A DNA stretch of 64,000 bases, from positions 93,875,850 to 93,939,849 of the forward strand of contig NC_067473.1 of assembly GCF_947179515.1 (NCBI RefSeq), in the 5' to 3' direction. Shown here piece after piece: positions 12,202 through 23,051 of the stretch. This DNA is from Apodemus sylvaticus (lineage: Eukaryota; Chordata; Mammalia; Rodentia; Muridae). Each line of letters opens with the position of its first letter. Within the stretch, counting starts at the first letter, position 1. The position numbers and the translations under genes were made by a program. The notes under the pieces were generated by a model. That model worked only from the letters and a program-made list of their open reading frames with translations. It searched no databases and was not told where the DNA came from.

Positions 12202-14334
12202 CTTGAAGCAATCCCACTAAAATCATGGACTAGACAAGGCTGCCCACCTCTTCATATCTTTTCAATATAGTACTTGAGGTACTAGCTAGGGCAATTAGAC
12301 GATATAAGGAGGTCAAAGGGATACAAATTGGAAAGGAAGAAGTCAAACTATCACTATTTGCAGATGATATGATAGTATACTTAAGTGACCCAAAAAACTC
12401 CACCAGAGAACTCCTACAGTTGATAAACAACTTCAGCAAATTGGCAGGTTATAAAATCAACTCAAGCAAATCAGTTGCCTTCCTATACTCAAAGGATAAG
12501 CAGGTTGAGAAAGAAATTAGGGAGATGACACCCTTTACAATAGCCACAAACAACATAAAGTACCTTGGTGTGACTCTGACTAAACAAGTGAAAGATCTGT
12601 ATGACAAGAACTTCAAGTCTCTGAAGAAGGAAATGGAAGAAGACCTCAGAAAATCGAAAAATCTTCCATGCTCGTGGATTGGCAGGATTAATATAGTTAA
12701 AATGGCCATCTTACCAAAAGCAATCTACAGTTTCAACGCAATACCCATCAAAATTCCAACTCAGTTCTTCATAGAGTTAGAAAGAGCAATTCTCAAATTC
12801 ATCTGGAATAACAAAAAAACCCAGGATAGTTAAAACTATTCTCAACAGTAAAAGAACTTCCGGGGGAATCAGTATCCTGGACCTCAAGCAGTACTACAGA
12901 GCAATAGTGTTAAAAACTACATGGTATTGTTACAGTGACAGGCAGGTGGATCAATGGAATACGATTGAAGATCCAGAAATGAACCCACACACCTATGGCC
13001 ACTTGATCTTCGACAAAGGAGCTGAAAACATCCAGTGGAAAAAAGATAGCCTTTTCAACAAGTGGTGCTGGTTCAACTGGAGGTCAGCATGCAGAAGAAT
13101 GCGGAATTGATCCATCTTTATCTCCTTGTACTAAGCTCAACTTCAAGTGGATCAAGGACCTCCACATAAAATCAGACACACTGAAACTAATAAAAAAGAA
13201 ATTTGGAAAGACCCTTGAGGACATGGGAACAGGGGAAAAGTTCCTGAACAGAACACCAATAGCTTATGCTCTAAGATCAAGAATTGACAAATGGGACCTC
13301 ATAAAATTACAAAGTTTCTGTAAGACAAAGGAAAAATCGGCAAGCAACAAATTGGGAAAAGATCTTCACCAACCCTACATCTGACAGAGGGCTAATATCC
13401 AATATATACAAAGAACTCAAGAAGTTAGACCCCAGAAAACCAAATAACCCTATTAAAAATGGGGTACAGAGCTAAACAAAGAATTTTCACCTGAAGAACT
13501 TCGATGGCTGAGAACCATCTTAAAAAATGTCCAACATCATTAGTCATTATGGAAATTCAAATCAAAACAACCCTGAGATTTCATCTCATACCAGTCAGAA
13601 TGGCCAAGATCAAAAACTCAGGAGAAACCAGGTGCTGGTGAGGATATGGAGAAAGAAGAACACTCCTTCACTGCTGGTGGGGTTGCAAATTGGTACAACC
13701 ACTCTGGAAATCAGTCTGGTGGTTCCTCAGAAAACTGGGCATGTCACTTTCGGAGGACCCTGCTATACCATTCCTGGGCATATACCCAGAGGATTCTCCA
13801 GCATGTAATAAAGATACATGCTCCACTATGCTCATAGCAGCCCTATTTATAATAACCAGAAGTTGGAAAGAACCCAGGTATCCCTCAATGAAGGAAAGGA
13901 TACAAAAAATATGGTATATATACACAATGGAGTATTATTCAGCCATTAGAAACAATGAATTCATGAAATTCTTAGGCAAATGGATGGAGCTGGAGAACAT
14001 CATACTAAGTGAGGTAACCCAGTCTCAAAAGATTAATCATGGTATGCACGTACTGATAAGCAGATATTAGCCTAGAAACTTGGGTTACCCAAGTCATAAT
14101 CCACATATCAAATTATGTGCAAGAAGAATGGAGGAGTGGCCCCTGGTTCTGGAAAGGCTCAGTGCAGCAGAATAGAGCAATACCAGAACAGGGAAGTGGG
14201 AAGGGGTGGATGGGGGAATAGGGGGAGGGAAGAGGGCTTATGGGACTTTCAGGGAGTGGGGAGCCAGAAAAGGGGAAATCATTTGAAATGTAAATAAAAA
14301 ATATATTGAATAAAAAAAAAAGAAAAAAGAAAAT
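12202..14334 (+). mobile_element. 5'-truncated L1 (ORF2 from late palm region, plus 3' UTR)
   Basis: It begins in ORF2 just before the reverse-transcriptase motif B region (the plus strand matches 'aatcccactaaaatc' of the long copy at 59.7 kb). It includes the FADD metal-binding box near 12,358-12,369. Frameshifts occur near 12,826, 13,105 and 13,330, so it cannot make enzyme. The C-terminal zinc-knuckle region is also disrupted. A polypurine 3' UTR and an A-rich tail end at 14,334. It lies antisense in Il23r intron 2. The matching 12-mers at both ends show a retrotransposition event rather than a genomic duplication. Confidence 0.92.
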
Positions 14335-14346
14335 ATGTAGTTTCTC
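14335..14346 (+). repeat. Target-site duplication, right copy (L1 at 12.2 kb)
   Basis: This is the second copy of ATGTAGTTTCTC after the A-rich tail. Confidence 0.85.
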
Positions 14347-14865
14347 AAATGTGAAAAATATAAGGATATAATATGAATTTTATAAGGAGCTTCACAGATG
14401 TGAAGGAACAGAGGCAGCTGCAGTATGAACCAGCCTGTCAGAAAGATACTAAGGAATGAGATAAAGAGATTTAAGGAGTGGTGATCGCAAGGCAAGATTC
14501 CACCCAGTTAAGATTTTTTGTTTAACCTTACAAAGGCAGATTGATTACTGAGTTCAAGGTTAGGTTGAAAGCTCACTAATTTAAGTCCAGGTGTGGTGAG
14601 AATGGTAATTTCAGTGTAAGGTCCCACCCTGCTATTCTATTGAAAGTGTTTGTGCTTGCTACCCCTTTCTAAGAATCAAGGGGCTGGGGTTGTAGGATGC
14701 TGATTTATGGAATAATCAAAAAAGGAACCAGGGATGTTGATATATCAAATAAAAGACTGGGCTTTTGCTCTGTAAGAGGTGAGCCATCCAGAAAGTTTTT
14801 AGAATAGCAAGAAAAAAAACTGTCTCAAGTAGAGCAGAACACAGAGAACATTCTGAAAAGCTGTC

Positions 14866-14906
14866 TTGAGAACACACACACACACATACACAGAGAGAGA
14901 GAGAGA
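14866..14906 (+). repeat. (AC)n(GA)n microsatellite
   Basis: An AC tract, interrupted once by 'at', is followed directly by a GA tract. Confidence 0.85.
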
Positions 14907-15149
14907 AGGGGGGAATCTGGAAAGTCATCTTGAACAGCTTGGACCCATGATTTGACTTCAAGTCATTTGTTTCGCTGCTCTCAGATACCCCTACTCTCAG
15001 GAACTCCTCTCCAGGCTGAGGCTGGTCCTCAGCAACTAGAAACAAGCTCTTGTAATCCCAGGACTCAGTAGACTGAGGGAAGAGGACCTTGAGTTACAAT
15101 CTTGTGCTACATACATTATAAACTTTAAACTAGCTTGGAATAGACAATA

Positions 15150-15310
15150 ATAAATGAGAACAGGTGAGATGTCTACCAAACCTGAAGAAATGAGTTTGAT
15201 CCTTGGGCCCCACATGGTGAAAAGAGAACATTGTCCTCTGACTTCTCCCTGGTGTCATGACACACAATCTGCTTCACAAATAGATAAATCAGTGTGAAAA
15301 ATATTTAAAA
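15150..15310 (+). mobile_element. Diverged B3/B2-type SINE
   Basis: The wording 'gatccttgggccccacatgg' and 'cctctgacttctccctggtg' matches the 3' body of B3-class SINEs. The edges are approximate. Confidence 0.55.
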
Positions 15311-15334
15311 AGGAAGAAAGAAATAGACATGTCA

Positions 15335-15470
15335 AGTCATGGTAACATATGCTTACAATCATAGGATTTGGGCAGCTAAAGCAGGAGGGTAGAGAATTTG
15401 AGGTCAGCTTGTGTTAAACAGCAAGTTCAAGGCTAATGTGCAAAATGTAATCTTGTCTTAGAAAAACAAG
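15335..15470 (+). mobile_element. Diverged B1-like SINE
   Basis: An order of 'catgg-aacatatgcttacaatcatagg-atttggg-agctaaagcaggaggg' and a final 'tcttgtcttagaaaaacaag' resembles an old B1/PB1 monomer. Confidence 0.6.
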
Positions 15471-15829
15471 CAAAAGAAGATGGGGATAAAAGATGGAAAG
15501 GATGGGAGAGGAAGGAAAATGGGGCAATATCGAGTAGGTCAGCATGAGTCAAGTATAAGGATGACAGATTTGTGAAGTACTCTCTTTTTTAAAGGAAATA
15601 CTTCGCTATTTTAAATAAGTTTGATAATTCAGGCTTAGACAAAACCTAATTCCATGACTCATTGTGAAACCATCTTTAGAATACATAGAAAAGTGTCAAA
15701 AGATTTAGTCACATGTCCTGAGTTTTAGAAATGACTTTTCAGAACATAGTAAGAGCACATTGGTGAACAGGAAGAGGCAGACACAAATTATAAAAGAGTA
15801 GGTCATGTTAACTAGTTAGTTCTGTCTTC

Positions 15830-15948
15830 TTTCTTTTTTAGATAGGTTCTTACTTTGCCACCTGTGCTGGCTTTGAACTAACTTCTATTCTTGTGCCTCA
15901 GTCTCCTGCATGATGATAACATAGATGTGAGCTACCTTGCCTAGCTAA
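15830..15948 (-). mobile_element. Diverged B1-like SINE, antisense
   Basis: The phrases 'gataggttcttactttgcca', 'gctggctttgaactaacttc' and 'cctcagtctcctgcatgatg' follow the B1 reverse-complement order. Confidence 0.65.
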
Positions 15949-16059
15949 TTGAATTTCTTAAATATGGTTATTAGATTGGTAGAAATGTTAAATTTATTGT
16001 AGAAATGTGTAGTACACTTTGAAAAGATACTTTTAAAACTTTTTGTTTATTTAAGAATT

Positions 16060-16232
16060 AATTTTCTGACAGAGTAGTTTTGCTATTTGTAACAGGCTGT
16101 CCTTGAATTCACTCTGTAGCCCACTCTTAAATTTGTAGTCTTAAATTTGTAGTCTTAAATTTGGGGCAGTTCTCCTATCTCTGCCTCTTGAGTGTCAGGA
16201 TTAAGATGAGTGCCTCTGCACTTAGCCAGTAA
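16060..16232 (-). mobile_element. B1-like SINE, antisense, with a 14-bp triplication
   Basis: The B1 order ('aggctgtccttgaattcact', then 'ctctgcctcttgagtgtcag') is interrupted by a 14-bp unit, TCTTAAATTTGTAG, repeated at 16,125, 16,139 and, partly, 16,153. Confidence 0.7.
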
Positions 16233-16322
16233 AGCTATTGAAATGTAATAGCACCATTCTAGTGAAAACTTGGACAGATGTCACTTGCATTCCATCACAA
16301 TAGTTATTGCAGAGTGAACAAG

Positions 16323-16455
16323 AGTTCTAGACACTGTCTAACAACAGTTCTAGACCATGTCCTATCACAGTCTACGTACCATGTCTTATTATGGTCTAGA
16401 TACTGTCTAACACCAGGTCCTATCACAGCCTAGACACTGTGTAATATCATGTCTC
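16323..16455 (+). repeat. Degenerate minisatellite, about 22-34 bp unit
   Basis: Five consecutive units share the pattern 'TCTAGACACTGTCTAACA' or 'TAGACCATGTCCTATCACAG', with the phrases 'tctaga', 'ctgtcta' and 'tgtcctatcacag' recurring. No known family is recognised. Confidence 0.75.
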
Positions 16456-16728
16456 ACTTCACTTGATGTGAACTCATCATTTGTATGTATAAACAGTCAT
16501 CAACTGGCATCTTTTCTCCTAAACCTTGTGGGGAAGCTGTTAATCTGACTCTGAAGTGTTCAGTTATCCTGCTGAAAGGTTTTACATCTACATCTATAGC
16601 TCCAACATAATTGTGTCCCTGCCTAGAGATGAGCAATATAATCAGTATGGTCCCAAGCAAGAATGACTTACAAATTTGTGAAGCATTTCACATTTAACTA
16701 CAACAACAACAGCAACAAGAAAAGAAAG

Positions 16729-16777
16729 ATAATGAAAGAAAGAAAGAAAGAAACAAGCAAGCAAGCAAGCAAGCAAA
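16729..16777 (+). repeat. (GAAA)n(CAAG)n microsatellite
   Basis: About five GAAA units are followed by six CAAG units. Confidence 0.9.
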
Positions 16778-17408
16778 TTTGTCACTATTTTGAACCACCT
16801 AGTCTGAAAGATGTCACTGACTCTTCAGAACTCTGTGTTGGTATTATCTGACTTCTGTTATCTGTGCTCTTGCGCAGGAGATAGATACTCCCAACAGAAA
16901 CTCCCACATGCCAACCATACCCTTCCTTAAACTTCTGCAGTCTCAAAGAAACGTGCTTTTACTGAATGTTCGTGTGAATTATAAGATAGAATATAACAAC
17001 ACCAAAATAATGTTGTTTAACAAAGACTAAAAGCTAGTGGAGAGATTGCTGTATGTAGAATAATCATCAATATGCAATTCACAGAACTGGAGCAAATGCA
17101 AGCTGTGGCTGAGAACATTACATTTATGATAATCCTAAAATAGACTGTTTCAACTCAAGATGGTATCCTTTGTGAAAATATTCATGTATGACAGAAGAGT
17201 GCTGGGTATCTGAAGGGGAACAAAAGAGAACAACCTGTATTTTAAAGGAAGTTGGATTATTTTTAGTTTGTTCTATTCCATATTAATTTTTCTAAGTTTA
17301 ATAACCTTTGTATTTTACAGGTATTATGACATAATGGCTTGAATATGATAATCATTCAATGTTCTATTTGTTAAATGAAAATATAGACAGATATTCAAAA
17401 TACTCTAC

Positions 17409-17508
17409 CTCCGTGACACCATCTGAAGAGCACATAAAGAGTTATTATGTGCAACTGAAGTATGAGGTACCTCATGTCCCAAATGTAGTAGAAACCTCTC
17501 ATTTCTCT
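17409..17508 (-). CDS. Il23r: Il23r exon 2 (5' UTR end, start codon, signal peptide)
   Basis: This is the first coding exon. On the minus strand a polypyrimidine tract and 'tttttccag' acceptor precede it, and a GTAGAG donor follows. The chosen start is the ATG at 17,475-17,473, because it aligns with the known IL23R start. From there 22 codons read a typical hydrophobic signal peptide with the core LQLHIITLYVLFRWCHG, matching the mouse/human pattern that ends in WCHG. The exon leaves one base of the next codon; exon 3 supplies two, giving HGGITN across the junction. An upstream ATG at 17,502-17,500 is in the same frame with no stop between and could add nine residues. The coding part is 17,409-17,475 and the rest is 5' UTR. 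Confidence 0.9.
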
Positions 17509-18527
17509 CTGGAAAAATATGAAAAATGTTTATATTTATATTGTGACATTTTTATGGAGATAATGAGCATTACGCCTCTTATACTTATTATCTTTAATGG
17601 GATCCTTTCATGTAAAAGAACAGAAACAGGGCAGATAGAGGCTACATTCTGTAAGGAGGTTCAACAAATGACAGTTAATCAGAGTATCTGGTGGGATGTC
17701 TGCCTTTGAGCATAACTGCAGATTTTCCTTGGAGATCACTAGACCCTGGTAAAAATGTTGTTCCTCCTGTTCTATTGTCATTCATCAGACAGCTCCTCTC
17801 TCTCCTTATCTTCTGATAATGAACAGTTAATGTCTGACTGGTTCACACCCATCATGATATGGAAGATCAGTCTTTGATGATCAAAAGTTGGGAAAAGCAG
17901 AAAATTTCAGAATTCCTAAAGATAAATGGATAGAAAGTGAGGGAAACTGGAATTAGGCAAAGACATATACTATAAAAAGTCAAACCTAGGGGAGGGCAGC
18001 TCTCATCTCTAGGGCTCAGAAGAGACCTGTGATGGAGATACAGGAAGACACTGTCCCCAGCTTACACTTGCTCTCCACTCATCAGTCTAGGTGTAGAATA
18101 AGTCAGTTACTCAAAAATAGTTATTATTATATTGTTTTAGTCAATTTAGTTAAGCTCAAATTTTCATATTAAAGAGTTTCAAAACATAAATCATGGCTCA
18201 TCAAACAACATAAACCATAAATTATACTTTTGTATAATTTGAATTTGTATACATATGAACATGGAGAAACCTTTCTTAATTTGTGACAACATATCTCTCT
18301 GTAAGAGGCAGCACAAGCTGTAGAATTGCTTCATCAGATTTTAACTGTTTTCTGAAAAGGTGACCATCAAAAGAGGTGCGATGGTGGGCAATACGAGAGA
18401 CTCGCCATTCATCAGTAGCATTACATGAAAGAATCACAGAAATCATAAAAGAGAGCAATTTGGCCTGCTTATTTCCAAAGAAAAGCACAGCTGCCTCTAA
18501 GTATCTCAGGAATTAAGGTCTCCTTAC
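17509..18527 (-). other. Il23r: Putative Il23r intron 1
   Basis: About 1 kb of AT-rich sequence lies between the exon 2 acceptor and a GTAAGG donor at 18,522-18,527. I see no repeat of known family and no coding exon in it. Confidence 0.4.
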
Positions 18528-18700
18528 CTCTCTTCTCATTTATTTGCATTTCTTTCTCTCTTCAGAATCAAGCAGCTACCCTCCTGGCTGTGCTGTTTTC
18601 TTCCCCACTGCCTGACTGCCAGCATTTGCTTCAGAGTTTTACCTATGAGGCAAATGGAAATGTCTGCAGAGCCCTGACCTACATTCTCATTTCTTGAAGA
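18528..18700 (-). other. Il23r: Candidate non-coding exon 1 of Il23r
   Basis: On the minus strand a consensus donor (GAGAG|GTAAGG) ends a stretch of unique sequence about 1 kb upstream of exon 2, which is where a 5' UTR exon would be expected. The upstream edge is not visible and 18,700 is only a guess. Alignment to Il23r cDNA would settle it. Confidence 0.28.
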
Positions 18701-18765
18701 GGAACTCGGTGTCCATTTCATAATGACTAGTTGTCATGTCACTATTTGGAAAAACCCAGATTACT

Positions 18766-18776
18766 GAAAGTGAACT
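18766..18776 (+). promoter_or_regulatory. IRF/ISRE-like motif upstream of Il23r
   Basis: The plus strand reads GAAAGTGAACT, close to the IRF half-site pattern GAAANNGAA. It lies just upstream of the candidate first exon of an immune receptor gene. Motifs this short occur by chance, so this is only suggestive. Confidence 0.25.
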
Positions 18777-18837
18777 GCCCTGTCAGTACTTTTTTCCTTG
18801 CCTTAATTGAAAACAGAGTCTTATGGTGACAGAAGTC

Positions 18838-18940
18838 AAACAGATCAATGGTGGTCATGAACATTTTAATTCCTGCACATAGGAGACAGAGGCAGGCAGA
18901 TCTTTGAGTTCAAGGTCAACCTAGTCTATGGGAGCTCTAG
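18838..18940 (+). mobile_element. B1 SINE, left part, split by an LTR
   Basis: The phrases 'ggagacagaggcaggcagat' and 'tttgagttcaaggtcaacct' are B1. The element is interrupted at 18,945 and resumes after the LTR at 19,302 ('gccaggtagggctacatagt'). Confidence 0.8.
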
Positions 18941-18945
18941 GCCAG

Positions 18946-19301
18946 TGTGGTGGTTTGAATATGCTTGGCCGTGGAAGGTGGCATTATTAGGAGGTTTGGC
19001 CTTGTTGGAATGGGTGCCGTCTTGTTGGAGGAAGTGTGTCACTGTGTAGGTGGGCTTTGAGGACTCCTAGTATTCAAGATCCATCCAGGGCAGAAGAGTA
19101 TCTCTTCCTGGCTGCCTTTGGATTAGGATGTAGATCTCTTAGGTCCTCCAGCACCATGTCTACCTACAGGCTGCCATGCTTTCTGCCATGATGATAATGG
19201 ACCAAATCATTGAAACTGTAGGCCAGCCCAATTAAATATCCTTTTTAAGAGTTGCCTTACTCATGGTGTCTCTTCATATCAATGAAACTTTAACTAAGAC
19301 A
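18946..19301 (+). mobile_element. Solo LTR, MaLR/ERVL-type by its 5-bp TSD
   Basis: The 356-bp element begins TGTGGTGGTTTGAAT and ends CTAAGACA, the TG...CA ends of an LTR. It is bracketed by the 5-bp direct repeat GCCAG (18,941-18,945 and 19,302-19,306) inside a B1, so both integration and relative age are clear. A 5-bp duplication is usual for ERVL/MaLR elements. No internal retroviral sequence remains. I do not assign a subfamily name. Confidence 0.8.
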
Positions 19302-19355
19302 GCCAGGTAGGGCTACATAGTGAGACCTGGTAGCAAAATAAAAACATTTTAAAAA
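19302..19355 (+). mobile_element. B1 SINE, right part
   Basis: 'gccaggtagggctacatagt' and 'gagacctggtagcaaaataa' complete the B1 interrupted by the LTR. Confidence 0.7.
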
Positions 19356-19944
19356 AGAAAATGTCAGTCTACATAGCAGGTGATTTTTGTAGCTGCAACA
19401 TACACTGAAGTGGGAGAGAGAATATCGAGTGCAAGAGGAGCATTGGAGAGAAACCCTCTACTCCCTCCAGCAACTCCGGATGTTACCTGAGGTAACTAAG
19501 GAGGCAGTAGTACCACTCTCTCTTGTCAGCCTCATTTCCCAACCCTACACTCGGAAGCTTGCTGAGGCTTAACTCAGACACTGTGCTTCCCAGCCAGAAG
19601 TGGAAAGTTCTCCGTGTCAGTGTTCCTCCTCTTTCTTGAGTGCTAATGGTGGGTGAAAGAACAACAAATTTTAGCTTGCAAAATTGTGAGAAACGAGATT
19701 GGAGGGAAGATATGCACCCCCAGCCAAAGACATAAAACGGAGCCCAAGCCAGGGCAACGAGCATCTTACAAAGGCAGAGGAGACAGGCGTTATGGCCCTG
19801 GTATATCCTGTAGATTGCCAACAAATGCCAAGAGGGTACAGGGAAGACAGGCCTGGAATTGAAGGAAAGGAAAAGTGGAGCAGGGAAGCCAGCTTTGAAA
19901 CTTCCTGCAAGTCTACACCCTTTCAAGTTGCTCCTCACAGCTCC
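19356..19944. other. Intergenic stretch, no feature assigned
   Basis: About 590 bp of moderately GC-rich unique-looking DNA. A long antisense open frame crosses it into the next LTR but has no domain or signal. Confidence 0.45.
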
Positions 19945-20290
19945 TGTGGTGGATTGAATGCGAATGGCCTCCATAGGCTCAGAACTTGGATGTTTGGTTT
20001 CTAGTTGGCGGACTGTCTTGGAAGGATTAGAAGGTGTGCCACTAGGGGTGAGCTTTAAGATTTCAAAAGCTAGAGTGGAGAACAGGCATAGTCTTGGTGT
20101 GCCTGCAACCAACTTGCTGATTCAATGGAGCTCTCAACTACTGCTCCAGAACCATGCCTGTCTGTCTGTCTGTCTGCCTGCCTGCCTGCCTGCCTGCCTG
20201 CTTCCAACCATAATGATCTAACTAGCTCTCTTAAACTGTAAGTCCCCAATTAATAGCTTTCCTTTATGTCAGAACTCTGACTAGGTGTGA
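19945..20290 (+). mobile_element. Second, older LTR of the same broad family
   Basis: It starts TGTGGTGGATTGAATG like the element at 18,946 and carries the shared phrases 'aggattagaaggtgtgccac' and 'aactactgctccagaaccat'. It is more diverged and holds a (CTGT)n(CTGC)n expansion at 20,158-20,202. The right edge is approximate. Confidence 0.6.
20158..20202 (+). repeat. (CTGT)n(CTGC)n microsatellite
   Basis: A CTGT run is followed by a CTGC run, inside the LTR. Confidence 0.9.
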
Positions 20291-21159
20291 TGCAATAATA
20301 TGGCCAGGCTGCTTCCCCTCAGAAATAATCACCGGAATGACATTAATGATACATTTCCATTATCCAAAATAAAATAAGAAATTCCTTCTTTACAAGGGAA
20401 AATAGTCTTGAACAAGAATCTTCAATTTAGAGCTGGGGAGGTGGTTTAGTAGGTAAAATGCTTGCCATGACTCTGATCCATTTATAGCTCATTTTTGGAT
20501 ATGTATAATTATATTTATTTAAAAAGTTATTTTACATTTGTTTTGAATATTTTTGAATATATTCGAATAAAATCATATTTTAACGTTTTTCCTTTTTTAT
20601 CAATCATTTTATTCATAAAAAGAAAAGTTACTTTAAATCTCAATGTTTGGGAGGCTGGGAATCTCTATTCAGGGACATTTGGGTTATAAAATGTTTAAAA
20701 ATCATGTTGGAAATTGAACAAGACCCTGTCTCAAAAGCAAAAGAAAGCTTGTGTCTGGAAACGTGGTTTGGTTGTTAATAGTGCTTGCTGCTCTTCCAGC
20801 ACACCCATGTTCAGTTTTTAGGTCCCACGTAGCATGGAACACTTAAAATATTGCTGTGCTCAGACTCATTTTAGGCAATGAAATTGTGATTTCTGTGGGT
20901 AAAATGTGGACATTGAGATTTTTATAAAAGCCCCCTAGATGACTGTAATAAATGGCCAAGCTGAGAACCACAGGAAAATACGAATGTATTACATCTTTGA
21001 AAACTGAGTGGGAAGAAATTACTATCAATCAGGATTTAATGGTTAGTTACAGTCTTATACATTTCACTTGTGGAGAACCAAAAGTGCAAGTGATGGTGTC
21101 TAAGGCTCTTCTAGTTGCTCCTCCAAGGTGAGAGAATTGGAAAGTATGTCAGTGGAGTT
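20291..21159. other. AT-rich intergenic stretch with small SINE scraps
   Basis: An ID-like scrap ('gagctggggaggtggtttag', 20,433) and a B2-like scrap ('agtgcttgctgctcttccag', near 20,780) are visible. Nothing else is recognised. Confidence 0.45.
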
Positions 21160-21265
21160 GGGAGCACGATGGCACATGCCTGTCATTCTAGCCGTTAGAA
21201 GACTGATGCAGGAGGATCATTAAGTTTGAGGCCAGCCTGAGATATATAGCAATATTGTTCTTGTC
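21160..21265 (+). mobile_element. Diverged B1-like SINE
   Basis: 'gcacgatggcacatgcctgt' and 'aagtttgaggccagcctgag' give the B1 order with loss of the 3' end. Confidence 0.65.
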
Positions 21266-21418
21266 CCTTTCACCCCACTCAAAAATCAATAAACCAAACC
21301 AAACCAAAACAAAAAACCTTCAAGTCAGTAGTAGCCTGAAATTAGTGTTATATTCCTGGCTGAATAGTTAAGTTTCATTTTGAAAGAAAAAAAAGAGAGA
21401 TGGTAAATGTTGCTAAGC

Positions 21419-21430
21419 AATAACATTATC
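21419..21430 (+). repeat. Target-site duplication, left copy (B1 at 21.4 kb)
   Basis: AATAACATTATC matches exactly at 21,621-21,632. Confidence 0.9.
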
Positions 21431-21620
21431 GAGCTGGGTGGTAGTGGCACACGCCTGTAATCCCAGCACTCTGGGAGGCAGAGGCAGGCAGATTTCTGAG
21501 TTCGAGGCCAGCTTGGTCTACAGAGTGAGTTCCAGGACAGCCAGGTCTACACAGAGAAACCCTGTCTCGAAAAACCAAATCCAAAAAAAAAAAAAAAAAA
21601 AAAACCACAAAAAAGAAAGA
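21431..21620 (+). mobile_element. Young B1 SINE with perfect TSD and A tail
   Basis: Near-consensus B1 ('cacgcctgtaatcccagcac', 'gttccaggacagcc') is followed by a long A tail and bracketed by an exact 12-bp duplication. Confidence 0.96.
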
Positions 21621-21632
21621 AATAACATTATC
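21621..21632 (+). repeat. Target-site duplication, right copy (B1 at 21.4 kb)
   Basis: Second copy of AATAACATTATC. Confidence 0.9.
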
Positions 21633-22853
21633 CAATGGCATTTTAGAAGATAATATGGATGACTATATAAAGAACCAAGATAAAGTGACCTCTCGTGCAG
21701 GCAAGGCTACTGAGATTCAACTTGGGCCAGAAGAAAAGAAAAGCAATCAGAATTCAGAGAGGTATGTGGGGATGTGGAGGTGTCCTGCAAATTTATTTGC
21801 TTGGAATGGGTGAAAATATTTCACCTGAGCAGAACCAACACATTATTACCAGGCTACTGAAAGTTGGCTGCCTTAGTTTGTTTGGACTGATGTAGTCTCA
21901 CCAATATACTTCTGTTGTTCATGCTGACTCTGAACTAGCTTTCATGGTGCAGGCATCACTCTTTCAACTGTTCTTTCTGCCACCCACCCCACCATCGTCC
22001 AGAGGTAAGTACTACCACTGTCTCTTTGCTTTACCAGTGCTGTACAGCTCACTGTCTGAATATGGCCTACTTTCAACACTGGAAATTCTGAGATATTAAG
22101 AAACGTAGAGACTAAGTGATATAGCTGTTATTTAAGAAGAAAACAAACTATTTTTGATGAATTTATGCAAAATATTGAATCAGGGTTAGGAGTGCTTACC
22201 CAGCCTATGCAGTCTCTGGGTTCATTCCTAGCAGCTCAAAATTTCTTTGAGTTAGTTTTTCCCCGAAGTTTATGGATTATTTATAAGTTTTAAATAAACC
22301 AAGATACCAAATAAACTCATCCTTCAAATATGCCAAATAAGTAAGGAGCTATTTTGTCACATGTACTAGTTATTGTAACACTGAAGTCTTTATGAGGGGA
22401 AAGAATTGTAACTCGTCTTATCGGAAAGGTAATAGCACTCCCCAGCAGGTGCTCAGGGGTCAGCTTCAGACGTCTGCTGTGCTCAGCTCTGTTAGAGGGA
22501 AAGGAACACCAGATTGACTCACCCCATTTCCTGTGAGGTGTGCACTAAAGGTCAACTTTACTTGAATGCCCAAGACATTTAAACACTCTAAGAAACAGAG
22601 ATGAAGTAAACCTACTAGAGGGAAATATAAAATAGTACAGCGGCCTTGACATTTAAGTACTCTCTTCTAAATGCATATATAAAAATCAGAAATTGTGCTC
22701 CTTGCTATTTACCCAAAGGATAAAAATCTAGAAGAACACAGGATCCAGTGTACAGGAATTTGTGACATTATTCATATTTACTCAAACTTGGACATGACCA
22801 GTATGTCTTTTACGTGAATGGATAAACTGCAGTACATAAAGATGATAGAATAT
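21633..22853. other. Intergenic stretch, no feature assigned
   Basis: About 1.2 kb with only an ID-like scrap near 22,195. I see no gene. Confidence 0.45.
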
Positions 22854-23051
22854 GGGGGCTGGAGAGACTGAGAGACTGCTCAGTGGTTAAGAGCACTGAC
22901 TGCTCTTCCAGAGGTCCTGAGTTCAAATCCCAGCAACCACATGGTGGCTCACAACCATCCATAATGAGCTCTGATACCCTCTTCTGTTGCATCTGAAGAC
23001 AGCTACAGTTTACTTAGATATAATAATAAATAAATCTTTTTTAAAAAGGTA
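22854..23051 (+). mobile_element. B2 SINE
   Basis: 'cagtggttaagagcactgac', 'caaccacatggtggctcaca' and the AT-rich tail with 'aataaataaa' are consensus B2. The 9-mer ATAGAATAT occurs on both sides (22,845-22,853 and 23,052-23,060), a likely target duplication. Confidence 0.95.

Larger units (their letters stand above)
10501..17408 (-). other. Il23r: Il23r intron 2
   Basis: About 6.9 kb between exons 3 and 2. It holds a B1 (11.45 kb), a TAATAAG-type tandem tract (11.75 kb), a truncated L1 (12.2-14.3 kb), several diverged SINEs (15.1-16.2 kb) and a minisatellite-like tract (16.3 kb). I find no extra coding exon. Confidence 0.8.

Noticed and set aside
19483..20112. A 209-codon antisense open frame
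   Set aside because: Its first half is the reverse of an LTR and the rest shows no domain, signal peptide or family resemblance. It is probably chance.
22854..23051. tRNA gene signal from the B2 head
   Set aside because: B2, B3 and ID elements come from tRNA and carry A/B-box-like text. No cloverleaf with a normal anticodon arm is supported.
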